Below are positions 25,565 through 34,290 of a stretch of 64,000 bases of DNA, piece after piece (position 1 is the stretch's first letter; each line of letters begins with the position of its first letter). Source of the DNA: Paracoccaceae bacterium (GTDB lineage: Bacteria; Pseudomonadota; Alphaproteobacteria; Rhodobacterales; Rhodobacteraceae); contig JASJAU010000007.1 in assembly GCA_030066855.1 (NCBI GenBank), positions 107,145 to 171,144 on the forward strand, written 5' to 3'. The notes beneath the pieces were generated by a model. That model worked only from the letters and a program-made list of their open reading frames with translations. It had not been told where the DNA came from and searched no databases. Position numbers and translations under genes: made by a program.

Positions 25565-26389
25565 ATGTTGAGAGTTCTTCTAACACTTTTGGTCCTGGCG
25601 ACCCCGGTAGCTGCGCAGGATCGTCGGCCTAGCCATTGCATCGCAGTTGCGGACGCCGTGCCGGGACTGGAGTACCTCCACAAAGCAAGCTGGCGGGCGC
25701 CGGTTGAGGATGAGTTCGCTGTCCGGATCAGCTTCGTTGATCATTCGATGTATCTGCTGCAAACCCACGGCGGGCTGAGCGCGGTGACGGATTTCGCAGG
25801 TTTCATCGGCGCGGTCGACTTCGTGCCCGACATCGTCACGATGAACAACGCCCACTCGAGCCACTGGACTCCGTTTCCGAACCCCGACATCGACCATGTC
25901 CTCGAAGGCTGGCGGCAAGCCGGGGAGCCGGCGGATCATTACCTCGATCTCGGCGAAATGCTCGTGCGCAATGTCACCACTGACATTCGCGGCGGGTTTG
26001 AAACCGGCCGCATCAACGACGGGAACTCAATCTTCGTCTTCGAAGTCGCTGGGCTTTGCATTGGGCACCTGGGCCACCTGCACCATGAGCCAACGGACGC
26101 GCAATACGCCGCACTCGGTCGGCTCGACGTGGTCATGGCCGCTGTTGACGGAGGGCTGACGGTCGATCACCCAACGATGATCCGGATCGTGAACCGCCTG
26201 AAATCTTCGATCGTTCTGCCGATGCATTGGTTCACTCGTTCGTCGCTTGAGCGCTTCCTTGACGGCGTGTCCGGCGAATTCGCCATCGAACGAACGGACA
26301 GATCGTCGATTGAGGTCTCCCTCAGAACGCTGCCCAGCCGGCCGACCGTGATGGTGCTGGAGCCCCGGTTCCTCAATATGGAAGATTGA
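25565..26389 (+). CDS. Secreted metallo-beta-lactamase-fold hydrolase (UlaG-like)
   Basis: A 274-residue exported protein with signal peptide MLRVLLTLLVLATPVAA and a ribosome site GGAG 9 bases before the ATG. The mature part has the pattern of a UlaG-like metallo-beta-lactamase-fold hydrolase: FVDHSMYLLQTHGG, NNAHSSHW as a divergent metal motif, GHLGHLHH and VLPMHWF as later His ligands. The standard H-x-H-x-D-H motif is not intact, so metal content and substrate are uncertain. It is divergent from glpD and followed after 32 bases by a flavoprotein gene. Identity as an MBL-fold protein is a family-level call. Confidence 0.72.
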   Translation: MLRVLLTLLVLATPVAAQDRRPSHCIAVADAVPGLEYLHKASWRAPVEDEFAVRISFVDHSMYLLQTHGGLSAVTDFAGFIGAVDFVPDIVTMNNAHSSHWTPFPNPDIDHVLEGWRQAGEPADHYLDLGEMLVRNVTTDIRGGFETGRINDGNSIFVFEVAGLCIGHLGHLHHEPTDAQYAALGRLDVVMAAVDGGLTVDHPTMIRIVNRLKSSIVLPMHWFTRSSLERFLDGVSGEFAIERTDRSSIEVSLRTLPSRPTVMVLEPRFLNMED

Positions 26390-26421
26390 CTTCGACCGGC
26401 CCGACCCCAAAACGTCCTTCC

Positions 26422-27831
26422 ATGCTGAACCCTTGCGACCAAGACTTCGCCGGACGTCTGGCGGCGGAGATACCCGGGCTTTCGATCAAACCCGCCGAAC
26501 CCCGCTATCTTGAAGAACCGCGCGGTAAATTCATTGGCCTGCCCACCTGGGTGGCCGCGCCGTCATCGACCGAAATGGTCGCGCGGGTGGTGCGATTGGC
26601 CAGCGACGCCAGCGTCGGAATACAGCCCTATGGCGGGGGGACCGGCCTCGTTGGCGGGCAGATCGTAACAGAGGGGCCGGAACCGCTCATTCTTTCGATG
26701 GAGAAGATGCGGGCGATCCGCGCGGTCTATCCCGCCGAGAACACACTGATTGTGGAGGCGGGCGCCACTTTAGCGGAAATACATGACGCCGCGGACGATG
26801 CGAACCGCCTGTTCCCGCTGAGCTACGCAAGCCAGGGCACCGCGCAGATCGGGTCCGGCCTTGCCGTGAATTCGGGCGGTCTGAACGTGTTGCGGTACGG
26901 GATGGCGCGGGACCTTTGTCTGGGCGTCGAAGCCGTCCTTGCGAATGGGACCGTCTTTAACGGGCTGAAACGGCTGCGGAAGGACAATACCGGCTACGAT
27001 ATCCGGCATCTTCTGATCGGGTCGGAAGGCACGCTGGGCATAATCACGGCGGCGGCCCTATCGCTCGCGCCGAAGCCCGCCCGACACGGCACGGCCTTCC
27101 TCGAGGTCGCGGGTCCGAAAGAGGCGCTGGAGCTCCTGAATGCGATCCGCGAGAGCGCGGGCGATGTCGTTTCAGCCTTCGAGCTGATGTCTGGAACAGG
27201 TCTAGACTTCCTAGCGGAGGTCTTTCCGGACGTCCGGCGTCCCTTTCGGCACAACCCGGAATGGACCGTGCTCGTCGAGATCGGGACATCCGAGGCGGTC
27301 GATCCGGAGGAGATCCTCTCGGACACTTTCGAAAGCGCGCTTGAGACGGGCTGGGTGACGGACGGGTTGATCGCGACCAGCGGCGCCCAGCGGGAAGCCT
27401 TCTGGGCCGTGCGCGAGACCATTCCGCAGGCGAACCGCGCGATCGGCGCCGTCGCATCGCATGACATCTCGCTGCCCTTGTCCGAACTGCCCGAATTCCT
27501 TGAAAGCATGCCTACCCGAATCGCGGGCATTGCCGATGTTCGCGTCAACGCCTTCGGGCATCTGGGCGACGGCAACTTGCACTATAACGTCTTCCCCCCG
27601 GCGGGCCGCTCGGCGGCGGAGTTCAAGAGCGCCGCGCCGGACCTCAGCACGCTGATTCACGACGAAGTCGTCCGGCTTGGTGGCAGCTTCAGCGCAGAGC
27701 ATGGGATCGGACGCCTGAAGACGGGAGAGCTCGCGCGCTACGGCGACCCGGCGAAACTGTCCGTCATGAAAGCGATCAAGACCGCGCTGGACCCTCATGG
27801 CATCCTGAACCCGGGCGTTGTGCTCGACTGA
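26422..27831 (+). CDS. FAD-binding oxidoreductase, GlcD / D-2-hydroxyacid dehydrogenase family
   Basis: Oxidises a D-2-hydroxy acid (candidates: D-lactate, D-2-hydroxyglutarate, glycolate) to the keto acid. The FAD_binding_4 domain shows YGGGTGLVGGQI, NTGYDIRHLLIGSEGTLGII; the C-terminal FAD-oxidase domain shows NAFGHLGDGNLHYN and FSAEHGIGRLK. I start at the ATG MLNPCDQDF (469 residues), the family's usual N terminus; a TTG start at 26386 overlapping the upstream stop is possible but its ribosome site would be too close. No iron-sulfur partner subunit (GlcF) follows, which fits a single-subunit enzyme. Confidence 0.88.
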   Translation: MLNPCDQDFAGRLAAEIPGLSIKPAEPRYLEEPRGKFIGLPTWVAAPSSTEMVARVVRLASDASVGIQPYGGGTGLVGGQIVTEGPEPLILSMEKMRAIRAVYPAENTLIVEAGATLAEIHDAADDANRLFPLSYASQGTAQIGSGLAVNSGGLNVLRYGMARDLCLGVEAVLANGTVFNGLKRLRKDNTGYDIRHLLIGSEGTLGIITAAALSLAPKPARHGTAFLEVAGPKEALELLNAIRESAGDVVSAFELMSGTGLDFLAEVFPDVRRPFRHNPEWTVLVEIGTSEAVDPEEILSDTFESALETGWVTDGLIATSGAQREAFWAVRETIPQANRAIGAVASHDISLPLSELPEFLESMPTRIAGIADVRVNAFGHLGDGNLHYNVFPPAGRSAAEFKSAAPDLSTLIHDEVVRLGGSFSAEHGIGRLKTGELARYGDPAKLSVMKAIKTALDPHGILNPGVVLD

Positions 27832-27838
27832 AAAGGAT

Positions 27839-27865
27839 CGCCCCCCTGACAGAGTCAGAGGGGCG
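27839..27865 (-). terminator. Hairpin terminator between convergent genes
   Basis: A 12-base stem with one mismatch (CGCCCC.CTGAC against GTCAG.GGGGCG) and a 3-base loop. On the minus strand it is followed closely by CCTTTT, which suits termination of apt transcripts. It could also slow plus-strand transcription from the flavoprotein gene. Confidence 0.6.
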
Positions 27866-27946
27866 AAAACTGGTTAGGGAACTGGATCCTCAAGGACCGG
27901 TATCCACTCACTACCCATGAATCCTTAAGATCGGGTTTACCACCGC

Positions 27947-28489
27947 TCACGCGCCCTCAAACTCGCAAAGCGTGTGCACATCCATTCCCAGGTCCTCGAT
28001 CTTCTTGCGCCCGCCAAGTTCCGGCAGATCGACAATGAAAGCGCATCCGATGATGTCGCCGCCCAGCCGCTCGATCAGCTTGATCCCGGCGGCGGCCGTT
28101 CCGCCGGTCGCCAGAAGGTCGTCAACGATCAGGATCTTCTCGCCGGCGGATATCGCGTCGTCATGGATCTCCATGATCGCCTCGCCGTACTCGAGCGCGT
28201 ACTCCTCGCTGATCGTCGCGCCCGGAAGCTTGCCCTTCTTGCGCACGGGGACAAAGCCCACGGAAAGCTGATGCGCGATCGCGCCGCCAACGATGAACCC
28301 CCGCGCCTCCAGCCCGACGACCTTGTCGATCCGCTCGCCGGCGAAGGGATGGAGAAGCTGGTCGACGCAAATGCGCAACCCGCGCGGGTCCGCGAATAGA
28401 GTCGTCACATCCCGGAACATGATCCCTTCATGCGGGAAGTCGACGATCGTCCGGATGTAGTCTTTGACGTCTTTCTTCTGATTGTTCAT
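27947..28489 (-). CDS. apt: Adenine phosphoribosyltransferase
   Basis: Salvages adenine to AMP with phosphoribosyl pyrophosphate. The 180-residue protein has the PRPP-binding loop [28 protein letters not shown], and the N-terminal [16 protein letters not shown] typical of Apt. Length is standard. mtnP lies just upstream on the same strand and can release adenine, so the two are linked by pathway even though a broken gene on the other strand now separates them. Confidence 0.96.
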   Translation of the reverse strand: MNNQKKDVKDYIRTIVDFPHEGIMFRDVTTLFADPRGLRICVDQLLHPFAGERIDKVVGLEARGFIVGGAIAHQLSVGFVPVRKKGKLPGATISEEYALEYGEAIMEIHDDAISAGEKILIVDDLLATGGTAAAGIKLIERLGGDIIGCAFIVDLPELGGRKKIEDLGMDVHTLCEFEGA

Positions 28490-28552
28490 CGGCAGCCCTA
28501 TCTGGAATGTCGGGATGCATCACACCGGCAGGAGAAAAGGATAGCAAGCGGA

Positions 28553-29295
28553 ATGAGCGGCAGACGGGACATCCTGATCGGCGCTGCCGCAATTCTCACC
28601 GTTGGCGGCGGCTGGCAGCTTTGGATCCGCCGGCCGAAGCCCTTCGCGTTCGAGGACATGGTCGGATTGCCGGGGTGGCGCCGGATCGAGTTCACGGGCG
28701 TCACGATCGCAGCCTGTCGGATGCCGCGTTGATCGGTCTGGATGACAGCGAAGCAGTAAGCAGCGCCCCCCTCACGGCTGCCGCGCTCTGCGACGCGCTC
28801 TATCCGGGCCGGACGACGCGCCGAACCCCTGTCGCCGTCTTTTCCGATTTCTTCTGCCCGTTCTGCCGGCGGCTCATCCAGATGTTGCATGATCGTCAGG
28901 ATTCCGGAGCGGACGATATCGAGGTCTTCTGGCACGAGTTGCCGCTTCTAGGTCGGTCTTCCGAGATGGCGGCGCTTGGGGCGATCGCGGCGGGCCTGCA
29001 GGGCCGCTATGCGACGTATCAGAAGATGCTGGCCGCGACGCAGTTCCGCCCAACCGAGCGATTCCTCGTCGAGACGGCCGACATGCTCGGTCTCGACACG
29101 GAGCGGTTCACGCGAGACCTGTCTCGCGGCGAGGTCGAGACGGCTCTCGACACGTCAAGGCGGGCCGCCGGCGCGCTCGGAGTCTACGGGACGCCCGCGA
29201 TGACCATCGGCAAGACGATCGTGATGGGCGAGGTCTCTGAGGCGGAGTTCGACCGCCTCATCGCGTTGGAAACCGACCGCGAAACGGGCTGCTAG
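28553..29295 (+). pseudogene. DsbA-family thioredoxin-like protein, frameshifted
   Basis: Two adjoining frames together encode one recognisable protein. The first (from MSGRRDILIGAAAILTV, an N-terminal export signal with a twin-arginine) reads to a TGA at 28730-28732. The second frame continues with LSDAALIGLDD and holds the DsbA domain: FSDFFCPFCRRL with an intact CPFC redox site, EVFWHELPLLG, and the cis-Pro loop GVYGTPAMTIG. The switch, consistent with loss of one base, lies near 28711-28720. Related single-frame proteins of this design sit beside mtnP or apt in Rhodobacteraceae (from memory). Loss may be real, a sequencing error or, less likely, recoding. The gene overlaps the mtnP stop by CTAG. 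Confidence 0.75.
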
Positions 29296-30173
29296 CCAAG
29301 CAACCGCCCTGCCACCGCGTCGAGCTTCGCGACCATGGCCGGGTCCCGTGCGTCTGGTGCCGTGAGCACGGCGAATTCCAACGCCCGGTCGCACCCGTCC
29401 CGGCAGGGTGGCCGGGTCGGGTCGGCGCCCTTGACGAGGGCGGAGACCATGGCCCGCGCCTTTTCGGCGTTGCCCTGAAGCGTGGCGATGATCTCCGCTA
29501 CATCCACCTCGCCATGGTCGGGGTGCCAGCTGTCGTAGTCGGTGATCATCGCGACGGACGCGTAACAAAGCTCTGCCTCGCGCGCGAGCTTGGCCTCCGG
29601 CATATTCGTCATCCCGATGACGTCGCAGCCCCAAGCTTCCCGGTACATCTTGGATTCCGCCAGGCTCGAGAACTGCGGACCCTCCATCGCCAGATAGGTG
29701 CCGCCACGATGCGCCGTGATGCCTGTCTCCCGCGCGGCCTCCTCGCAGGCGTCGCCCAATCGGGAGCACGTCGGATGCGCCATGCTGACATGAGCGACGA
29801 ACCCGCTTCCGAAAAACGTCTTGTCGCGGCCCACCGTGCGGTCGATGAACTGGTCGACGATGACAAAGTCGCCCGGCGCCATCTCCTCACGAAAAGACCC
29901 GCAGGCGGACACGCTGATGACATCGGTGACGCCCAGGCGCTTCAGCGCGTCGATATTGGCGCGATAGGGAACTGTCGTCGGCGAATGGACATGCCCGCGA
30001 CCGTGGCGGGGCAGAAAGGCCATCGGGATGCCGTGAAGCCGGCCCGTCAGGATCTGATCCGAGGGGCGGCCCCAGGGGCTCTCCACATCGACCCACTTCG
30101 CGTCCCCAAGGCCCTCGATGTCGTAAACGCCGCTGCCACCGATGACGCCGATCATCACTGGGGTTTCGCTCAT
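29292..30173 (-). CDS. mtnP: S-methyl-5'-thioadenosine phosphorylase
   Basis: Phosphorolyses methylthioadenosine to adenine and methylthioribose 1-phosphate in the methionine salvage pathway. The 293 residues begin with MIGVIGGSGVYDIEGL and contain PRHGRGHVHSPTTVPYRANI, VSACGSFREEMAPGDFVIVDQFIDRT and YLAMEGPQFSSLAESKMYR, all typical of the family. I start at MSETPVMIG; the longer track ORF reads back through an intergenic hairpin. Adenine released here would feed Apt. Confidence 0.95.
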   Translation of the reverse strand: MSETPVMIGVIGGSGVYDIEGLGDAKWVDVESPWGRPSDQILTGRLHGIPMAFLPRHGRGHVHSPTTVPYRANIDALKRLGVTDVISVSACGSFREEMAPGDFVIVDQFIDRTVGRDKTFFGSGFVAHVSMAHPTCSRLGDACEEAARETGITAHRGGTYLAMEGPQFSSLAESKMYREAWGCDVIGMTNMPEAKLAREAELCYASVAMITDYDSWHPDHGEVDVAEIIATLQGNAEKARAMVSALVKGADPTRPPCRDGCDRALEFAVLTAPDARDPAMVAKLDAVAGRLLG

Positions 30174-30258
30174 GCCCGCACTCCGTCGCAAATCTCGCGG
30201 CGACGGTAGCGAGCCAGCCCGGTTTTGCAACTTGCGGTTTTGCCTCTCCCGAACGGAA

Positions 30259-30284
30259 AGGCCCTCGCTTCTCAGCGAGGGCCT
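30259..30284 (-). terminator. Strong hairpin upstream of mtnP
   Basis: A perfect 11-base stem (AGGCCCTCGCT / AGCGAGGGCCT) with a 4-base loop. On the minus strand it is followed by TTTCC, on the plus strand by CATCC. It lies 85 bases upstream of mtnP, so it would end a short minus-strand transcript or attenuate mtnP, rather than end an annotated gene. Confidence 0.55.
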
Positions 30285-30370
30285 CATCCCGCGAAAGGTC
30301 CCCGATGCCGCAGGCTGGGTGGGGGCTGTTGATCCACGGCACCGGGGATAGCGTCTTTCGCTACATCTTT
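30285..30370. ncRNA. Possible unannotated structured RNA upstream of mtnP
   Basis: The 314-base gap between mtnP and the DUF2794 gene carries no convincing gene but three hairpins in a row. Read on the minus strand they are: a short stem TAGCG-loop-CGCTA (30349-30363), a 12-base stem with one mismatch spanning 30299-30348 around a 26-base loop, and the terminator-like hairpin described separately. That order suggests a roughly 110-base minus-strand RNA or an mtnP leader. I cannot assign it to a known RNA family. The rest of the gap shows nothing. Confidence 0.35.
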
Positions 30371-30487
30371 TGAGTGCCCGCGAACTTGGGCGAGATCAGG
30401 GGCCGGAATCGCCTAAGACGGGGTAATTTCATGGCAAAGTTGCGGCGAGGGTTGATTTGCGCAGATTGGAAAGGCAGTTTCCCACTC

Positions 30488-30835
30488 ATGACGGTTCAGA
30501 CGCCGACCCCGTTTCCAAATCCGAAACCGATCGTTGATCAGGTCTCCTTCGACCGAAGGGAGCTTTCGGTGATTCTCGGCGTCTACGGACGCATGGTCGC
30601 GGCTGGGGAATGGCGCGATTACGGGATGTCGTTCCTCAAGGATGTCGCCGTCTTCTCGATCTTCAGACGGTCGGCCGAACACCCGATTTACCGGATCGAG
30701 AAACGGCCTCGGCTCAGGAACCGCCAGGGCATGTATACTGTCATCGGAATGGACGGGCAGATCCTCAAACGCGGTCAGGACCTGAAGGTCGTTCTCCGCG
30801 TGCTCGAAAGAAAGCTGATCCGGGCCGTCGACTAG
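30488..30835 (+). CDS. DUF2794 domain protein
   Basis: A 115-residue cytoplasmic protein of unknown function. It matches the alphaproteobacterial DUF2794 family, with the conserved stretch ILGVYGRMVAAGEWRDYG, SIFRRSAEHPIYRIEK and the C terminus GMDGQILKRGQDLKVVLRVLERKLIRAVD. I start at MTVQTPTPFPNP, which gives the usual family length; an ATG at 30431 with GGGG upstream would add 19 residues and cannot be excluded. The stop overlaps that of the convergent NlpC/P60 gene in the bases CTAG. Confidence 0.85.
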   Translation: MTVQTPTPFPNPKPIVDQVSFDRRELSVILGVYGRMVAAGEWRDYGMSFLKDVAVFSIFRRSAEHPIYRIEKRPRLRNRQGMYTVIGMDGQILKRGQDLKVVLRVLERKLIRAVD

Positions 30836-31692
30836 GTCGGTCTCTTCATTGAGGTTATGGCGCCGGTCTCTGTCGCCGCGATCCGCGCGACCGCTTCTTC
30901 CATTGGCTCCTCGACAACCATCATGTGATGGGCGTTCGCGTGAATGATCCATCCGGGCGACGACACGATTGCGACGTGGCCCTTCCAGAACAAAAGGTCC
31001 CCGCGGGAAAGCGCCCCTCTGCCCACGTCTTGCCAATGCATCGCCTCTTGCAGGTCGCTGTCGCCGGGGCAGCTGACGCCGCAGGCGAGGAACGCGGCCT
31101 GGACAAGTCCCGAACAATCGATCCCCCGTCCGGAATTGCCGCCCCAAAGGTACGGCACGCCGAGAAACTTGCGAGCGACCGCGACTGGGTCGTCCTCCAG
31201 ATCCCCTAAGCGCTTCAAATGGCCGGAGGGCAGAAAGGCGCTCCCCGGTTCCGGCGCCTGCCGGATTTCCGACCAGTCACCGGTCGTTCCAACCACCTCT
31301 ACCCGGCTCCCAAAGAAGAGCGGTGCGCAAGGCTCCCATGCCGTCAAATCAGGCGTCGCCTTGAAGTACGTCTCGCGGACAGCCACCCGATGCGTCGCCC
31401 CGTCCCCCTCAGCCAGATGCGCGGCCCGCACGTAGCCGCAATAGCCGTCACGCCGAGCAAAGCCGTAGGCAGCTCCGGCCCCGGGATTCTTCGGCATCTC
31501 CAGAACCTCGAACACGTCACCGAACAGAAACTCGCGGTCGCGCGGACCCTCCGGCGCTCGCAGAATCGGCGTCACCGACCGCGTTATCCGATGCGGGATC
31601 GCCTCGGCAAAGCTGTCGGCCTCCACGACGCCTTTCAACGAGACATGCGCGACAGTTCCGTTGCTGGCCGTGGTTCGGGGGTCGAAACTCAC
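30832..31692 (-). CDS. NlpC/P60 family peptidoglycan endopeptidase
   Basis: A 286-residue cysteine peptidase expected to cut stem peptides of peptidoglycan or muropeptides. SH3-like regions occupy about residues 35-165. The catalytic domain shows Cys193 in GIDCSGLVQ, His239 in WKGHVAIV and His251 in IIHANAHH, a complete triad. No signal peptide is evident, which points to cytoplasmic processing of recycled peptides or non-classical export. Its start shares ATGA with the stop of the aminopeptidase upstream, suggesting joint peptide recycling. Confidence 0.9.
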   Translation of the reverse strand: MSFDPRTTASNGTVAHVSLKGVVEADSFAEAIPHRITRSVTPILRAPEGPRDREFLFGDVFEVLEMPKNPGAGAAYGFARRDGYCGYVRAAHLAEGDGATHRVAVRETYFKATPDLTAWEPCAPLFFGSRVEVVGTTGDWSEIRQAPEPGSAFLPSGHLKRLGDLEDDPVAVARKFLGVPYLWGGNSGRGIDCSGLVQAAFLACGVSCPGDSDLQEAMHWQDVGRGALSRGDLLFWKGHVAIVSSPGWIIHANAHHMMVVEEPMEEAVARIAATETGAITSMKRPT

Positions 31693-33074
31693 CGCGCCAG
31701 ACCCGGCAGCGCGTCAAACAAGGCGCGAATGCCCTGGCCCGCGCCGCCTTTCGGGCGCCCCGGCTCGGACGCCGGCGTCCAACCGAAGATGTCGAAGTGC
31801 AGATAGCGCGGACACCCGGTCACGAACCGGCGTAGGAACAGCGCGGCGGTGATCGACCCCGCGAACCCGCCCTTCGGCGCGTTGTCGAGGTCCGCGATCC
31901 CGGGCTCGATCATCTTCTCGTAAGGATCCCAGAAAGGCATCCGCCAGACCGGGTCCCGCACCCGCCGCGCGGCGGACTCGAGCGCCGCCGCATCCTTGTC
32001 ATCGGTGGCGTAGTAGGGCGCGAGGTCCGGCCCGACCGCGACCCGCGCGGCGCCCGTCAAAGTCGCCATCGAAACGATCAGATCGGGCGAATCCTCGTCC
32101 GCAAGCGTGAGCGCGTCTGCCAGGACCAGCCGCCCCTCCGCATCCGTGTTGTTGATCTCCACCGTTAACCCCTTGCGGGAGGTCAGGATGTCCCCGGGCC
32201 GGAACGACGAACCAGCGACGGCGTTCTCGACCGCCGGGATCAACACCCGCAACTGAATCGCCGCCCCCGATCCCATGAGCATATGCGCGAGGCCAAGCAC
32301 ATTTGCCGCACCACCCATGTCTTTCTTCATCAGCCCCATGGACGCCCCGGGCTTGAGGTTCAGCCCGCCGGTATCAAAGCAAACGCCTTTACCGACCAAG
32401 GTGATCTTAGGCCCGGCGCCGCCCCATCTGAGGTCAATGAGTCGAGGCGCTTCGGTCGCCGCACGCCCGACCGTATGGATCATCGGGAAGTTCTCCGAGA
32501 GCAGCGCCTCACCACTGATTACAGCGATCGCGGCACCAAACTCGGCGGCCAGATCCCGGGCGCTCGCCTCCAGCGCCTCTGGCCCCATATCGCTCGCCGG
32601 CGTGTTGATGAGATCGCGCGTCCGCGCCTCGCCTGCAGCGATCAGCTCGATCCGCTCCGCGTCGATCCCCTCGGGCGCGACAAGACCTGCGGCGGGCGCG
32701 GAGTCGGATTTGTACTTGCCGAAAACATATCCCGAGAGAAGCCAGCCGAGGGCGAACTCTTCGAGCGCGTCGCCTTCGAGGTTCGACACCAGCGTCCACG
32801 CGCTCTCGGGCAGCGCCTTCCGGATGCTGGCAGAAATAAACCGCGACCGACGGACTGTCTGGTCATCGCCGAGCCCAGCAGCGGCGGCTGCGACCGACCC
32901 GTCGGGGCCCGGGAAGACGACCACCGCGCCGGCCGACCCCGTGAAGCCGTTCGCCTCCACCCAGGTCCTCCGCGCGTCGTCCAGCGATTGGAGCCAGTCG
33001 TCGAATGCGCCTTTTGAGACAAGCGTCAGTGGACGCGCGGCCGTGGCGGAAGAGGCGAAGCTCAAAAAGGACAT
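31689..33074 (-). CDS. Leucyl aminopeptidase family protein (M17)
   Basis: A 461-residue cytoplasmic metallo-aminopeptidase that removes N-terminal residues from peptides. The M17 signature NTDAEGRLVLADAL and the metal and substrate lysine region VGKGVCFDTGGLNLK are intact. The N-terminal domain is shorter and more divergent than in PepA. It overlaps the NlpC/P60 gene by ATGA and is preceded by a small gene of unknown function 60 bases away. Confidence 0.92.
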   Translation of the reverse strand: MSFLSFASSATAARPLTLVSKGAFDDWLQSLDDARRTWVEANGFTGSAGAVVVFPGPDGSVAAAAAGLGDDQTVRRSRFISASIRKALPESAWTLVSNLEGDALEEFALGWLLSGYVFGKYKSDSAPAAGLVAPEGIDAERIELIAAGEARTRDLINTPASDMGPEALEASARDLAAEFGAAIAVISGEALLSENFPMIHTVGRAATEAPRLIDLRWGGAGPKITLVGKGVCFDTGGLNLKPGASMGLMKKDMGGAANVLGLAHMLMGSGAAIQLRVLIPAVENAVAGSSFRPGDILTSRKGLTVEINNTDAEGRLVLADALTLADEDSPDLIVSMATLTGAARVAVGPDLAPYYATDDKDAAALESAARRVRDPVWRMPFWDPYEKMIEPGIADLDNAPKGGFAGSITAALFLRRFVTGCPRYLHFDIFGWTPASEPGRPKGGAGQGIRALFDALPGLAR

Positions 33075-33134
33075 GAATGGGCTCCAGCGTAGTTTCGCTG
33101 GCAGCCTATCCGCAGATATTCCGGCGGCAAGTGG

Positions 33135-33512
33135 TCAAAGTCGGAGGCCGCCAACATGCCAAATGATCGCAAGAGAGCTTTCGCCCACGCGGATCGTCCG
33201 GGCGACAAGCGCCGAGAGCGCGACGCTGTCGTTCGATCGCCCCACCTCGCCCGCGCGTTCGGCAACATCGGACAGCGTCAGAAATCCGACGGCGTCGGCC
33301 TTGGACTTCAGTGATGAAGCGATCGCCGAAAGACGGCTGATCTCGCCCGCCTGCCAGGCCGCCTCAAGTCCGCAAAGCAGCTCGACGATCTCTTCGAGCG
33401 CGCGGTCCCGCTCCAAAAGTACAAGCCCTGAACCGCGCTCGACAACGGCGTCCGCTGCCCTGTCGATCTCAATCCGAACCACTTCGCCAATCGGCAAACT
33501 CGTCACTTCCAT
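33135..33512 (-). CDS. Hypothetical small protein, Hpt-like helical pattern
   Basis: A 125-residue ORF in the operon position upstream of the M17 peptidase. I do not recognise it firmly. The middle reads LSAIASSLKSKADAVGFLTLSDVAERAGEV, which resembles the helix around the phospho-His of Hpt domains (A-H-x-L-K-G-x-A-x-x-x-G) but with Ser in place of His. It may be a degenerate Hpt-type protein or an unrelated helical bundle. Coding status is supported by position and by the absence of a better ORF on the other strand. Confidence 0.6.
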   Translation of the reverse strand: MEVTSLPIGEVVRIEIDRAADAVVERGSGLVLLERDRALEEIVELLCGLEAAWQAGEISRLSAIASSLKSKADAVGFLTLSDVAERAGEVGRSNDSVALSALVARTIRVGESSLAIIWHVGGLRL

Positions 33513-33644
33513 CTTCGCATCTCATCCCTCGGCCCCAAGGCCCGAGCAGTATTTGCCCCGGGAAAAGAAATCGTTGATAAGGATGGGAAAACGCGGCGCA
33601 TTTGCTTCTAATGCGTTCGAGCGCCGCATCAGGGGAAAAAACGC

Positions 33645-34289
33645 ATGAACCACGCCCGCCCGCTGCCAAGCTTTCTGGTTCAGCGCTACAAGGGTTGGCG
33701 AGCGACCGGGTATGAAGAGAACCAGGCATGGTATCGCCGGCTCGCGGACGAAGGGCAGCGGCCCAGCGCCATGATTATCGCCTGCTGCGACAGCCGCGTC
33801 GCCGTGACCTCGATCTTCGGGGCGAACCCCGGCGACTTTTTCATCCACCGGAACATCGCGAGCCTCGTGCCGCCCTATGAGCCGGACGGCGACAGGCACG
33901 GCACCTCCGCGGCGATCGAGTACGCAGTGACGGCGCTCAAGGTCGCACATCTGATCGTTCTGGGTCACTCGAAATGCGGGGGCGTGGCCGGATGCCACGC
34001 GATGTGCTCGGGGCATGCGCCGGAGCTCGAGAAGCAATCCAGTTTCGTGGGGCGTTGGATGGATATCCTGCGCCCGGGGTATGAACGCGTGCGGGGTCAT
34101 GCCGACGACGAGATTCACTCCCTCGAACTTCAGGCCGTGATCGTCAGTCTCGAAAACCTGATGACCTTTCCATTCGTCAAAAGCGCCGTTGAGAACGGCG
34201 CTTTGTCGCTGCATGGCTTGTGGACGGATATTCGAGAGGGCGGCCTGCTTCAGCTGGATGCCGAGACGCAGGCCTTCGAGCCGGTTTAG
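33645..34289 (+). CDS. Beta-class carbonic anhydrase
   Basis: Zinc enzyme that interconverts CO2 and bicarbonate. The 214-residue protein has all zinc and active-site residues of the class: Cys47-x-Asp49-x-Arg51 in ACCDSR, and His108 and Cys111 in GHSKCGG. RNIASLVPPY and LHGLWTDIREGGL complete the usual pattern. AGGGGA precedes the ATG. It is divergent from the small gene at 33.1 kb and is followed by a tiny convergent ORF. Confidence 0.95.
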   Translation: MNHARPLPSFLVQRYKGWRATGYEENQAWYRRLADEGQRPSAMIIACCDSRVAVTSIFGANPGDFFIHRNIASLVPPYEPDGDRHGTSAAIEYAVTALKVAHLIVLGHSKCGGVAGCHAMCSGHAPELEKQSSFVGRWMDILRPGYERVRGHADDEIHSLELQAVIVSLENLMTFPFVKSAVENGALSLHGLWTDIREGGLLQLDAETQAFEPV

Positions 34290-34290
34290 G

